64,000 bases of DNA from Flaccisagitta enflata (Eukaryota; Chaetognatha; Sagittoidea; Aphragmophora). Position 1 is the first letter of the stretch; every line of letters begins with the position of its first letter. Positions 1-10,650 of this stretch are shown here, in pieces. The position numbers and the translations under genes were made by a program. Where the stretch lies: NCBI GenBank assembly GCA_965153355.1, contig OZ231126.1, positions 102,300,001-102,364,000 of the forward strand. Reading direction: 5' to 3'. The notes beneath the pieces were generated by a model, which saw nothing but the letters and a program-made list of their open reading frames with translations, was not told where the DNA came from and did not search any database.

Positions 1-76
1 GTCGCAAAAGCGTTAGATGGTCAGCGGTACCCGTGTCCTGCCTAAGTTGGTTGTGATTGAAGTTGAGGGGGGAGCA

Positions 77-580
77 GGGCAGCGGCCCCAAAGGGGTTGA
101 TGACCTATGCTTTCACACATATGGGGGATTTTCTCCTCCTCCTCCTCCTCCTCCCCCGTCCCTCCCCCTCCATTCTCAGTCCCAAGGCCCAAATACCAGT
201 CTTGAGGCCCAAATCCCAGCCTCAAGGCCCAAATCCTAGCCTCAAGGCCTAAATCCTAGCCTGGAGGCTGAGATTTGGGCCTCAAGGCCGGATCTGGGCG
301 TCTTGGCTGAGACTGACCTTGTGGCTGAGATTTGGGCTTCACGGCTGAAATCTGGGCCTCCTGGCTAGGATTTAGGCCTTGAGGCTAAGATTTGAGCCTT
401 GAGGCGCTGGGATTTGGGCCTCAAGACTGGGATTTGGGCCTCAAGACTGGAATTTGAGCCTCGGGACTGGGATTTAAGGGGGGGGACATAGGAGCATGAG
501 GAGAAGGAGGAGAAGGAGGATGAGAAAATCCCCCATATATGTGAAAGCATAGGTCATCGACCCCTCTGGGGCCGCTGCCC
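77..580. repeat. Foldback module A (504-bp hairpin)
   Basis: Begins GGGCAGCGGCCCCAAAGGGG and ends with the complement, GGGGCCGCTGCCC. From the outside in, each arm has the GC-rich stem, a segment reading GATGACCTATGCTTTCACAC, a CTC/CTT-rich tract, and several 16-bp units of the type AAGGCCCAAATCCCAGCCTC. The units invert near 265-340. The same module occurs at 17920-18395, 21369-21769 and 48455-49023. Confidence 0.8.
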
Positions 581-1860
581 AAAAAGGAGGCGTGCCTTGG
601 GAACTGAATGAGGGTCTGGGAGACTTGATTTGAGGTCTGAGAGGCCTGATTTAGGATCTAAGATGCCTGATTTGGTGTCCAGGAGGCCTGATTTAGGATC
701 TGAGAGGCCTGATTTAGGGTCTGAGAAGCCTGAAATAAGGCCTGATTTGGGATCTAGGAGGCTCAATCTGAGGTCAAATAGCAGCCCAAAGGCAGTAAGT
801 GGTCAGCCCCGAAGTCCTGTAGAACACCGGAGGAATCTGTCCATCTGTCCGTCCGTTCGTCACCCCCTGCCCCATCCTCAAGGCTTCATCTCCTTTGGGG
901 CCTATTCTAACCCAAATTCTGCTAAAAGGCCCAAATCTAAGCAATATGGCCCAAATCTAAGCAAAATGGCCCAAAATCTAAGCAAAATGGCCCAAATGGC
1001 CCTAATCTGGTCAGAATCTAGATATTGGAGGCACCAATATGGGTCTAAATGGCCAAAATGATGGACCCCAGGCCAGAACTGGGGTTTTCTGGCAAGATTT
1101 GGGCGATTTTGCTTGAATTTGGGCCATTTTGCTTAGATTTGGGCCATTTTGCTTAGATTTGGGCTATTTAACTTAGATTTGGGTGATATCGCTTGCACCT
1201 AGGCCCCATGGCAGAAGGAGAGCAGCTCTGAGGAGATGGCAGAAGAGAACCGGCGAGCGAGCAGACAGATGTACATACGGATGGACAGATTCCCCCAGTG
1301 TTCTACAGGACTTTGTCCCCTTCGGGGCCGCTGCCCAAAAGCTGGAGTTAGGCTCAGAGAGGCCTGATATGAGCTCTGGGAGGCCTGAGTTAGGATCTGG
1401 GAGGCCTGATTTAGGATCTGGGAGGCCTGATTTGGGATCTGGGAGGCCTGATTTGGGATCTGAGAGGCCTGATTTGGGGTCTGGGAGGCCTAATTTAAGG
1501 TCTTGGATGGCCTTGTTTGGGGTCTGGGAGGCTTGTAATGGGATCTGGGAGGCCTGATTTTGGATCTTAGAGGATGGATTTACAGCGGGGGGGGGGGGAC
1601 ACCAGACTGGAAAAATCGCCCTGCCCTCATAGGTCATCTGCCCCTCCGCGCTGCTGCTCAAAAAGAATGAATGAAATTGGGGGACAAAACGAGGGCATCC
1701 TGGAGAGAAGGAAGGCAGATAGAGGGACAGACAGACGGATGGACAGATTCCCCGTGTTCTACAGGACTTGTCTCCTTTTAGGCCACTGACCTGCTCCTCC
1801 TCAACCTAAATCACAGACCACTCAAGCAGGGCACCCGTACCGCTGACCTCTTACTGCCTT
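581..1860. repeat. Foldback satellite block with inverted 16-20 bp arrays
   Basis: Contains an 18-bp-type array (AGGCCTGATTTGGGATCTGGG variants) at 605-770 and 1345-1560, and a 20-bp-type array (CAAAATGGCCCAAATCTAAG) at 915-1010 that recurs inverted at 1080-1190, making a hairpin. The recurrent cassette GGGCCGCTGCCC / GTCCTGTAGAACAC lies at 810-830, 1300-1340, 1640-1660 and 1750-1790. A G-homopolymer lies at 1577-1590. The partner in the right arm is 16595-17920. Confidence 0.75.
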
Positions 1861-2479
1861 TGGACTTCTGGCCACAGTATAGATTTGAAGTAAAATGAGT
1901 ATTTACAGTTAATGTTTTAATTTATCCTGGAAGTTTTGCTTTAAATCATTCACATGTCTAAACGGTTTGAGCTACAGATGCCAGATTGGACTCAAATAGA
2001 AGAAAATTAGAATATCTTTAATTTGAGAGTCAGTGCAACATCAACTCAACAGGTGGGCTAAGGAAGAGCAGAATTTGAAAAGAAAAAAACTCAGTTCGCC
2101 TAATTCAATGAGGTGTTGTGCGATCTTAGCCTCGATTTTGTGGAAATAAGGTATATCAAAAGAATAGGAGATTAAACCTCAAACCCCATAAAGCTTATAG
2201 ATTTTTTTCAATGTTAATATAATGATATAATGCTTCCTCTCATTTACAAAGATTTTGCTCAAAGACCAGATTTCAATCCTGAAACCCATGTCTTTAGGCT
2301 CATGTCCTTACAGTGATGCCATAATCAAGGCCTTTAGTCTTTAAACATGATAAGGGTCACAGATTGAAAGGCCAACAGACAGACTGACAGACCGACAGAT
2401 GGACCGACATACATATAGCAGCTCTTATACGGATGTGAGGAGCCAAGGAGGTATCTAAAGTCAAAATCAGACTGCAAAA

Positions 2480-2930
2480 AAGGTGGTGGGAAGATCGCTC
2501 CAGATCACCATGAAATTGCTTGTGTTTGACAAGTCATAACTCAGTCATTTTTTAACTGATTCACAAAAAATTTGTGACGGTTTGAAAAAGTTTCAAAAAT
2601 TCTTTAAAGTGGGACCAATCTGGCATTTCTAGCTTGATTCGTTTATAAGTTACAAGCAAAACAAGTAAATTGATCCAAAAATGGGGAAAATTCCATAACC
2701 TGGAAAATTGTCCAAAATCTCTATGAAATTGCTCATGTTTGACAGGTTATATCTCTGTTATTTTTGGACGGATTTACAAAAAATGGTGACAATTGGAAAG
2801 ATCTTGAAGAGATCTTTAAAATGGGTCCAATCTGGCATATATAGCTCAATTCATTTAAAAGTTACAAGCAAAACAAGGTTGATTGTCCAAAAAATGAGAA
2901 AATTCAATGACCTGTACTTCATGAAGGTAA
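2480..2930. repeat. Two tandem copies of a roughly 200-bp unit
   Basis: The segment starting ATGAAATTGCTTGTGTTTGAC (near 2510) repeats, diverged, near 2722. Each copy ends with AAGTTACAAGCAAAACAAG. The inverted partner is at about 15580-16010. The block sits next to a (GACA)n stretch at 2370-2410. Tandem core repeats beside a tetranucleotide microsatellite are typical of Helentron-associated elements, so this may be one, but no ends were found. Confidence 0.55.
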
Positions 2931-3401
2931 AGATTGTGAATATTTCAAAAAGCGCTCTAGGAATATTTTTGCACTCATTTGCCATGGAATACACATGGGC
3001 TGGACCATGTGAAACCGTCATAAAAGTGGCAGTTCTCCTAGTTTGAAGTACACGGTGGAGATACAGAGCAGTGCTAACTTTCTTTCTCTCTAACTTGCCA
3101 GCTTACTTCCATCATGTTTTCCAACATTCCCTCGATTCAATTTTCTAAGTTCATCTTTTTCTGTCTCTTTCTTTGTCTCTTTATCGACTTAGTTTTCACT
3201 ACCTATCTTGTCCGTCGGTGACTCTCCCTCCATAGTTACATTCTCCAGTAAGATATCGTATTGCAACGTAAGGCACAACCTCGTATTCATTCAAGTAAAT
3301 CTGGTGAAAAAGAAAAGGGAAAGGGAAAGGAAGAGAGAAATGGGATGCGAAGAGTCAAGGCAAGGCACGGGAGCCATATTGACGAATCGGAATAAAACAA
3401 T

Positions 3402-3519
3402 GGGCCAAGTAGGCCAATAGGTGCGACATGTGGATCGTCGAACGAATGCATTGCAAACAGACGAACCGACAGACCGACAGACCTGGCCAGTTATAGAGGT
3501 GCTTCGTCGCACCTAAAAA
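3402..3519 (+). mobile_element. Hairpin-ended (GACM)n element, GGTGC subtype
   Basis: Starts at GGGCCAAGTAGGCC, with 5' arm AGGTGCGAC (3419-3427), a GACAGACCGACAG microsatellite, then TTATAGAG, a 3' hairpin (GGTGC, loop TTCGT, GCACC) and terminal AAAAA. The 5' arm is the exact complement of GTCGCACCT at 3506-3514, so the ends form a short terminal inverted repeat. A sister copy is at 28848-28963. A diverged inverted partner lies in the right arm around 15005-15090. There is no coding capacity. Confidence 0.7.
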
Positions 3520-3626
3520 CTGTCTTCTTACATGGTATACGTTGTTTAAACCGATCTCTACAATTTCCTTGCACGGAAAATAAAAAAGATTAAAAAGATT
3601 AATCAGATTTCGATTCTTTTTCTTAC

Positions 3627-3745
3627 TTTTTAGATGCGTCCTCGCATCTCTATAAGAGGGTTTGTCCGTCCGTCCGTCAGTCGGTCCGTCGGTCAGTCCA
3701 CCGTCGGTCGGTCCGTCCGTCCGTCAGTCGGTCCGTGCGCCTGTG
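3627..3745 (-). mobile_element. Hairpin-ended (GTCC)n element, GATGCG subtype
   Basis: On the minus strand this ends with CTCTTATAGAG, the hairpin GATGCG-AGGA-CGCATC, then TAAAAA. Upstream is a 70-bp (GTCCGTCS)n tract. The same 3' end occurs twice at 56147-56286. The partner in the other arm (about 14880-14925) has lost the hairpin. Confidence 0.65.
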
Positions 3746-4022
3746 CAAACCGCGTTTTTCTCGGCTGTTTGGCCACGGTGAGATCCTACACTGAAACAAA
3801 TGATCAACCAGCATGGTTTGAGAGCCTCCTCTATTACTCAATCATTTCACCCGTCTGTTCGTCCATCTGTCTACTCATATATCACATGATCAACACGCAG
3901 AGACTGGTCAGGTTGCACATCTTTGCCCGGTCGGGTACTTTTTTTTTCAACATTTCATTTTTTTTATTTCAGACGATTGTCCTACAATGAATGTCTGTTG
4001 AGGTTGAACGCATAAGTAACGA

Positions 4023-4170
4023 ACTGAAAAAACAACATCAATCAAAACAAAAACACCACCAACAACAACAATACCAACAACAACCTTACCAACAACAACA
4101 CCAACAACAATACCAGCAACAACAACAACAAAAACAACAACAACAATAATAACAACAAAAACAACAACAA
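4023..4170. repeat. (CAA)n microsatellite
   Basis: Interrupted CAACAACAA run of about 150 bp. Its counterpart in the right arm (about 14510-14590) is largely eroded. No coding role is supported. Confidence 0.8.
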
Positions 4171-5194
4171 CAAAAACGACGATCAAAACCATGACGATAA
4201 CGACGACTAGAAAACCATGGCGATCACGATGAAAACGATGAAACCGATCGATCAAAAAGCTAGAAATGAAGAATGATTGAATGAACTAGTTGAAAAATGA
4301 ATGAAAGAGCGAACTGATGAATGAATGGATTAGTGAACGATGAACGAGTGAGCTTATTATCAAACGATGTCTGTGCACTAACTGTTTCTGTTTCCTTGAT
4401 ACTATCGGTCTATTTTGCACTACTTGAATGACGTTTTTCTCTTTAAAGAATGCTCGTAGTAAAAATTGAGCAAAGAATCATCGACCAAGTCGACATCGGT
4501 GGTAAAAACGAAAATTTGATCCCAATTCGTAAAACACACATCGCTGGATACCCCCCCAAAGAGAATCGAAATATCCGTTTTTTCTGACTTAGTCATTTGT
4601 CTTCAGGAACATGTGGACTACTAAAAAAAATAAAGAACAAAAAAATTCTTCTGAAATTTTTGCATTTATCACTTTTTAAGCAAAAAAATGCTATTATTGA
4701 CTTTTTGGGCATGAAATTGTTGTCGGTCAACCGACCAAATTGGTTAACTGGAAGGCCTACGACCCTAACTGTCACGCTGAGAATCTACAGAACCAGGAAA
4801 TGAGATGACAAAATCGTATATTCTCATATGGAAACGTAGAAACTGACAGTGGAGCAAAAGAGAAAAGGGAAAAGTATCATAAGTAAGTGCTAAATGGTGC
4901 TAAATGAGGCTAAGACGGGTAATATGACGAAAATAGAGCTAAATAATAGGAATAATGAGCCAAATAATGAAAGCAATATGGCCTAAATAACAGTAATAAG
5001 TAACCGATAATAGGTTAGTAACAGCTATAAGTACCTTTGTCAGCGAGTAGTTAACCAAAGGACCGGCTTTTATTATTGGGTGGGAAACGGAGGACGTGTT
5101 ATCATGAGGAGAGCCGGACCGTGAATAAATCGTAAGAGAAAAAAGAGGCGACGCGCGCGTGTCGCGACGTCGCGCCGCAGCCGTCGCGACACGA

Positions 5195-5335
5195 TCAGCC
5201 AATCAGAAACCGCGAAAATATGTGACATTTGCGCTCGTCCAATCAGAGAGCGCCACGACGTCTAGACAAGTCTAGACCGTAAATATGACTAATCAGAGCG
5301 TGCCACGAAGTCTAGACGTCTGGACGCTGGATAGA
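5195..5335. promoter_or_regulatory. Cluster of CCAAT-box-like repeats
   Basis: Three spaced copies of (C)CAATCAG or TAATCAG (5199, 5240, 5290) are followed by GCGCCACGACGTCTAGAC-type sequence; the 60-bp unit is tandemly duplicated. GCCAATCAG also occurs at 27660 and twice upstream of the BEL third frame (about 38622, 38687). CCAAT boxes bind NF-Y in animal promoters; that this cluster acts as a promoter is inference. Confidence 0.3.
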
Positions 5336-6889
5336 GAAAAGCCGGGTATGGATCGCTAGTAGAAGTCCATGAGGCTGGTCGGTCTGTTATCAATGATGAT
5401 ATGGCTAGATCCATGAAAAGATAGATAAATAAGCATGTATCCAATAAACAGGGCAATAAACGGTACCGGGAACGTGAATAGATCCAGATAAATGGTATCA
5501 ATCATGAGGAAATGAGCTAGCCTTCTTGACAACCCCCCCGTTTTTGAGCGGAATATGAGATTTCAAAGGAATATGCCAATTTCGAGAAAAAACTAAAATA
5601 GTCAGAAGTCTAGCTCAATTCTGAAAGAGTTAATTCAAGGGTAGCAACGGATCACGAGAATTCCCGACACAGAAGATACCAAACCGTATTGATAACTAAG
5701 TAAAGGACAGATTGTATGTATAAAGTGTACCAGCGTCCAGTATAATAACTTCCAAGCCGTTACAACTCAATTACCCCAAATAGTACTTATACTTTCATTG
5801 TTACCACTTCTCCTGCAACGATTGTTCCATTCAATAATTATTACTACCACAAACAGTAATCTGTTTCAAGCAGTAATGCATACTAAAGGTAAAAATCATC
5901 ACATGGGATCATAATAACTGATGAAAGTAACATTACCAACCGGGCCAATTGGTGTTTAAAACAACCCAACTTACCAAATTAGTATTCCGTAGTATTCACT
6001 GTCACCCTTTGCCACAGTCCCCCCTGATGATGTCTTATCATTCTGTGTGATTGTTGCTTTAAGAAACGGTAGGCCGTCTCTAGAAGCAAAATCACTCAGA
6101 ATGAATTTATCACCATGAGTCACTGTGTCAATAGGATACAGTCCAGATTTCCCATTAAGTAATTACCATTTGAGCTATAAGTATGATCTTATCGGTCGGA
6201 TAAGTTATTGTTCTCATGATTGTTGTTATATGAAATGAGTACAATTCTCCGTACGGTAGTCCGATCAGAAAATATGCTGTCATCCCATGTAACAGTTATC
6301 ATTCAAAGTAATTTTGTTATCCAACAAATTCTATCATTCAAATTAACTCCTGTTATCCATGCTGTGAATTCAATAAAAATTTACCACAATTTGTTGTTTG
6401 TTAATAACAACTAACACCAAAATGAAATCTTGATTGTTTTTCGAAGCGAAGCGGCGTCTTGAGTATTATTCAATAATTTGGTGCGCAGCTACCTAGAGTA
6501 TCTATTATAGTTGTCGTAGTCGTTTGTGTTTGTGTTAGTATGCGCAAACATCACAAGGGGAGGAGGGGGTTTTCTCCTTAAGAGGGGACTTTGTCGTCAA
6601 TGAATCTTCCTCGACCATTGACACCGTCGTTTGATAATTTGTCGCCATAACAAGTCGTGTACTTTGCTAGATTGTATTGTGCCGCAGTTAGTTTGTAAAG
6701 TAGTACACAACCTTTTTTGTCCATTTGCTTGTAATCGTTCGAAGAATTGATGCGGCTTCAATGCCGCCGGATTGCGTAGTTGTAGTAGTAATGTGTTGTC
6801 ATAGTCACCATAGGTTTTGTAAGTGATTCTCTTCAGGACGTGCCCGTAAAGTCTGAATTTGTCTTCCTCGATCCCTTCGTCCTCCTTTT

Positions 6890-7365
6890 CGTCACCTGGT
6901 CGTCGTTCATTTATCTCCATTCAACGTCCATTCGCCTGTCGTCCATTCGACTCCATTTGTCATCTATTCACCTCCATTGTCCATTCATCTCCATCCATTG
7001 TTCATTCGCCTCCATTTGATATCCCTCCATCACCTTCATTCAATATATCATCTCTGTTGTCAATCCCCCTCCATTTGATGTTCATTCACCTCCGTTCGAT
7101 GTTCATTCACCTCCATTCAATGTTCATTCACCTCCATTCAATGTTCATTCGCCTCTATTTGATATTCACCTTTGTTAGATGTTCATTCACCTCCATTCGA
7201 TGTTCATTCACCTCCATACGATATCCCTCCATCACCTTCATTCAATATATCATCTCTGTTGTCAATCCTCCTCCATTTGATGTTCATTCACCTCCATTTG
7301 ATGTTCATTCACCTCCATTTGATGTTCATTCACCTCTTGTCAATTCACCTCCATTGATTGAAGGG
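6890..7365. repeat. 21-bp minisatellite, left arm
   Basis: Tandem units of CACCTCCATTTGATGTTCATT with variants; units of ATATCCCTCCATCACC recur twice, suggesting a higher-order duplication (7015-7070 and 7220-7270). The right arm keeps only about 120 bp (11900-12030). All of the long open frames here follow from the 21-bp (multiple of three) period and should not be read as a gene. Confidence 0.8.
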
Positions 7366-8597
7366 TAATGGTCTGTGGATGGTTGCCCTCGGCCATTTCC
7401 CTTTCATCAAGCGGTCCAGGTACTTTGGCTGTTCGTTTGTTGGTGGATGCAATGGTGGAGCATTGCTGGTGGTGTGATAGTGGTGCTATGTCAATTTAGT
7501 AGTATTGTGTTGTCTCTCTCATGAAGCATTTGAGAAAGTTGAAGAATGTCTAGAGTCTTTCGCCAAGATTTCACCCTCCCAGACGTCTTTGGGATGGTGA
7601 ATTCGCCGTCTTCATTGATTTGTTCATCTTCCATATGGTTGTTGTGTCAATGATAAGGTAAAGCATGTTACTGGTGGATTGGTCTGTTGTGATTTGCATA
7701 TTGTTGTATAAGTGTAACTTGTCTTGTTTTGAGGTAAATTAGTATTTGTGTTGATAGGTTGTAGTATGTCATGATTAGATAAAAATTAGGAATATAATGT
7801 ATTCGTTTTTGTGTTGGATCATGATTTTGAGCGTGTATATTATTTTCCGTTATATTTAAGATTTGATTTGTTAACCAATAAATCTACCAGTGTGGTAAAC
7901 TAAGTTCATCAGAGTATGGTTGACCGATTTTGTAGCCTTGTGTGCGGCGACGGTCTGATTAGCGCTTGTTGGATTCAATGGTCAGAAATGTTGAATGCGT
8001 AAGGATAAAGACAATCTTTATAGTTCATTGTAATTGTCTTCTAATAAAATATAAGGTATTTAAATTGATCCACATACGAATGAAAAGATGTACCAATCAA
8101 TTTCTGCACGTGCAATGGATCTATGGAGTTCATTTTCTTCATTGAATCTGACCACTATTGAGCTCTGATATAGTGGTAGATTACTAATCTAGTAAACTGG
8201 TTAACCATCAAACTCTGATGTGACAGTTAATTCAGTTTCAGTAAACCATACTACCTCTAATCATTGAAGTATTAATGGTAAGGATGTGTAAGTGTTATCT
8301 TGAGCTGCAAAATCAACTACAACGACCCACGATGTAGTTGTACCAATCACGAGGCCCACCGGATTATCAGCCATATCCTCCACCATCGATCTACGATGTG
8401 GCGATAATGATAACTACTCGTCGCTAATATGTAAACTGTTTATGATGACTACATTGATTTCCACATCGGTTGAATAGGAGGTGGATATTGATTAGTTATT
8501 ATCAATCAGTCTTCAATTGATATGGGCACGGTTGTCAATGTCAAAAAGGGCGTTTTGGTTGAACATCCGCTTCCGGTTGATTGGAAAATACGATTAC

Positions 8598-9400
8598 TTT
8601 GACTGGGACCGGGACTTGAACTGGGACTGGGACATGGACATAAAGGTGGACATGGACATAAACACATAAAGGTGGACATGGACATAAACATGGACATGGA
8701 CTTCAACTTTGACATGGATTTTGACTTTGACTTAGACATGGACTTTGATTTAGACATAGACATGGACATGGACTTTGACTTGGACATGGACTTGGACTTG
8801 GACTTTGACATGGACTTGGACATAAACTTGGACATGAACTTGAACTTGGATTGCTTGGATTTGGACATGGACAGGGAAATGGACTTCGACTATTTGGACT
8901 TGGGCTAACTTGGTGATGGACTTGGACATGGACTTGGACCTGGACTCAGACTTGGAAAAGGACCTTGCGACTCGTACTTTGACATGGACTTGGACATAGA
9001 CTTGGACATAAACTTGGACATGGACTTTGACTTTGACATGGACTTGAAGACATGGACTTGGACTCGTACTTGGACATAGACTTGGACATGGACTTAGGCT
9101 TTGGCTTGGACATAAACTTCGACATGGACTTGGACTTAGACTACTTGGATTTGGACTTGGATAGGGAAATGGACTTGGACTTGGGCTAACTTGGTGATGG
9201 ACTTGGACATGGACCCAGACTTGGAAAAGGACCTTGACTTGGACTTGGACATGGACGTCAACATGGACAAACTTGGACATTAACTTGGACTTGGACATGG
9301 ACGTCAACATGGACAAACTTGGACATGGACTTGAACATAGACTTGGACATAAACTTGGACTAATTGGATTTGGACATGGACATGGACTTTACCTAGGACT
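8598..9400. repeat. GGACAT/GGACTT hexamer array, left arm
   Basis: About 130 hexamers, mainly GGACAT, GGACTT and GGACCT in irregular mixtures. The period of six keeps frames open on both strands (Met-Asp and Ser-Lys type repeats). The outer portion (8598-8690) is identical to the partner in the right arm; the remainder differs in hexamer order. Better read as simple-sequence DNA than as a protein gene. Confidence 0.85.
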
Positions 9401-9660
9401 TGGACTTAATTGTGATCTTTGTTTAATCATCCAGTGGGACATTTACATGAGCGGAATGCAGATAACAAAGTTGATTTGATGGCATGTAACCGTGAATTAG
9501 GAAGTGTATGAAAGAATGTAAAGATAGTTGGTGTGACAATTAAACAGACTCAGTCTTTGTGTCATTGTTTAACGAAAGAGTATCAACCGTAATCCGTGAA
9601 AGTTGTATGAGCTGTAAAATCAACTTGATCGATATATGATTCATAAGTTGTACTAAACCT

Positions 9661-9717
9661 CTGCCAACTGGTTTATCAGCAATAATCATCATAATATCAT
9701 CAAAAATGATGTTATTT
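9661..9717. other. Spacer (loop) of the giant palindrome
   Basis: About 57 bp separating the two arms. The flanks pair around the motif ATCGATATATGATTCATAAG on the left (9629-9648) and its complement on the right. The spacer is A/T-rich and has an internal short ATCATcATaATATCATC-type repeat. A short spacer between long arms is expected of a foldback element or of an inverted-duplication junction. Confidence 0.6.
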
Positions 9718-9939
9718 TGACAACTTATGAATCATATATCGATCAGGATGAACTACAACTCATCTGCTTTCACGGGTCTGACGTCTCTTCGTTAGCTGTG
9801 ACAAGGCTGGTCTGTTTAATTGTCACACCAATATGCACATTCTTTCTGCACTCTGAATTACGATTTTATACTGCATCAAATACTTTTTGTTAGCTCTGCA
9901 TTCTTCATGTAAATGGTTAAACAAAGATCTAGTAGAATC

Positions 9940-10650
9940 AGAGTCTAGTGGGAGTCCATGTCATGTCCCAGGCTGGCTCCAAGTTGTGTCAGAGTCCCAG
10001 TGGTGGGGTCCATGGTCAAGAGTCAAGATCATGTCCCAGGATCCATGTCCCAGGTTTGTGTTTGACGTCCATGTCAAATCCTTTATCTGGAGTCATGTCA
10101 GAAATCGTAGAGATAGCAGTGGGTCATTTCTAATCCCAGTAGAGTCCCAAGTCCACATCTGTCGAGATTATGTCAAGCCAAGCCTGTCCAAGTCTGTAAT
10201 CAGTACGAAGTCCAAGAATGAGTCAGGAATCATGTCAAAGTCAGTCCATGATCGATCTGTGTCCCAGTCCCATAATAAAGACATACGGCATGGGGTCACC
10301 AGTCTCCAGGTCCAAGTCCATGTCCAAGTCCATCACCAAGTTAGCCCAAGTCCAAATAGTCGAAGTCCATTTCCCTGTCCATGTCCAAATCCAAGCAATC
10401 CAAGTTCAAGTTCATGTCCAAGTTTATGTCCAAGTCCATGTCAAAGTCCGAGTCCAAGTCCATGTCCAAGTCAAAGTCCATGTCCAAGTCCATGTCTAAT
10501 TCAAAGTCCATGTCTAAGTCAAAGTCAAAATCCATGTCAAAGTCAAAGTCCATGTCCATGTTTATGTCCATGTCCACGTTTATGTCCATGTCCATGTCCA
10601 CCTTTATGTCCATGTCCCAGTCCCAGTTCAAGTCCCGGTCCCAGTCAAAG
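9940..10650. repeat. GTCCAT/GTCCAA hexamer array, right arm
   Basis: Inverted counterpart of 8598-9400. The part near 10290-10650 is regular; 9940-10290 is degenerate, with GTCCCAG and GTCAGAG variants, so decay increases towards the palindrome centre on this arm. Confidence 0.75.

Larger units (their letters stand above)
1..9660. repeat. Left arm of an 18.4-kb giant inverted repeat
   Basis: Read as reverse complement, this arm matches 9718-18460 in order. Matching points: 13-225 with 18250-18453; 1183-1557 with 16912-17295; 2360-3400 with 15100-16140; 4500-4620 with about 14110-14230; 6220-6420 with 12640-12860; 7370-7640 with 11620-11890; 8510-8640 with 10600-10740; 9529-9660 with 9720-9829. 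Blocks 2360-3400 and 7220-8640 are near-identical to their partners; 3410-7215 is only about 70-75% alike by eye with many indels. No intact gene is seen. Stretches 1861-2350, 4360-5190, 5340-6420 and 7640-8500 hold nothing recognisable beyond pairing with the other arm. The structure resembles long foldback elements (FB of Drosophila, TU of sea urchins), but the family is inferred. The outer end may lie just before the window. Confidence 0.85.

Noticed and set aside
6597-6920. 107-codon minus-strand frame in the left arm
   Set aside because: The homologous right-arm region (12300-12620) does not keep the frame, and no motif is recognised.
6859-7368. 169-codon frame rich in Ser, Phe, Ile and His
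   Set aside because: Follows from the 21-bp minisatellite.
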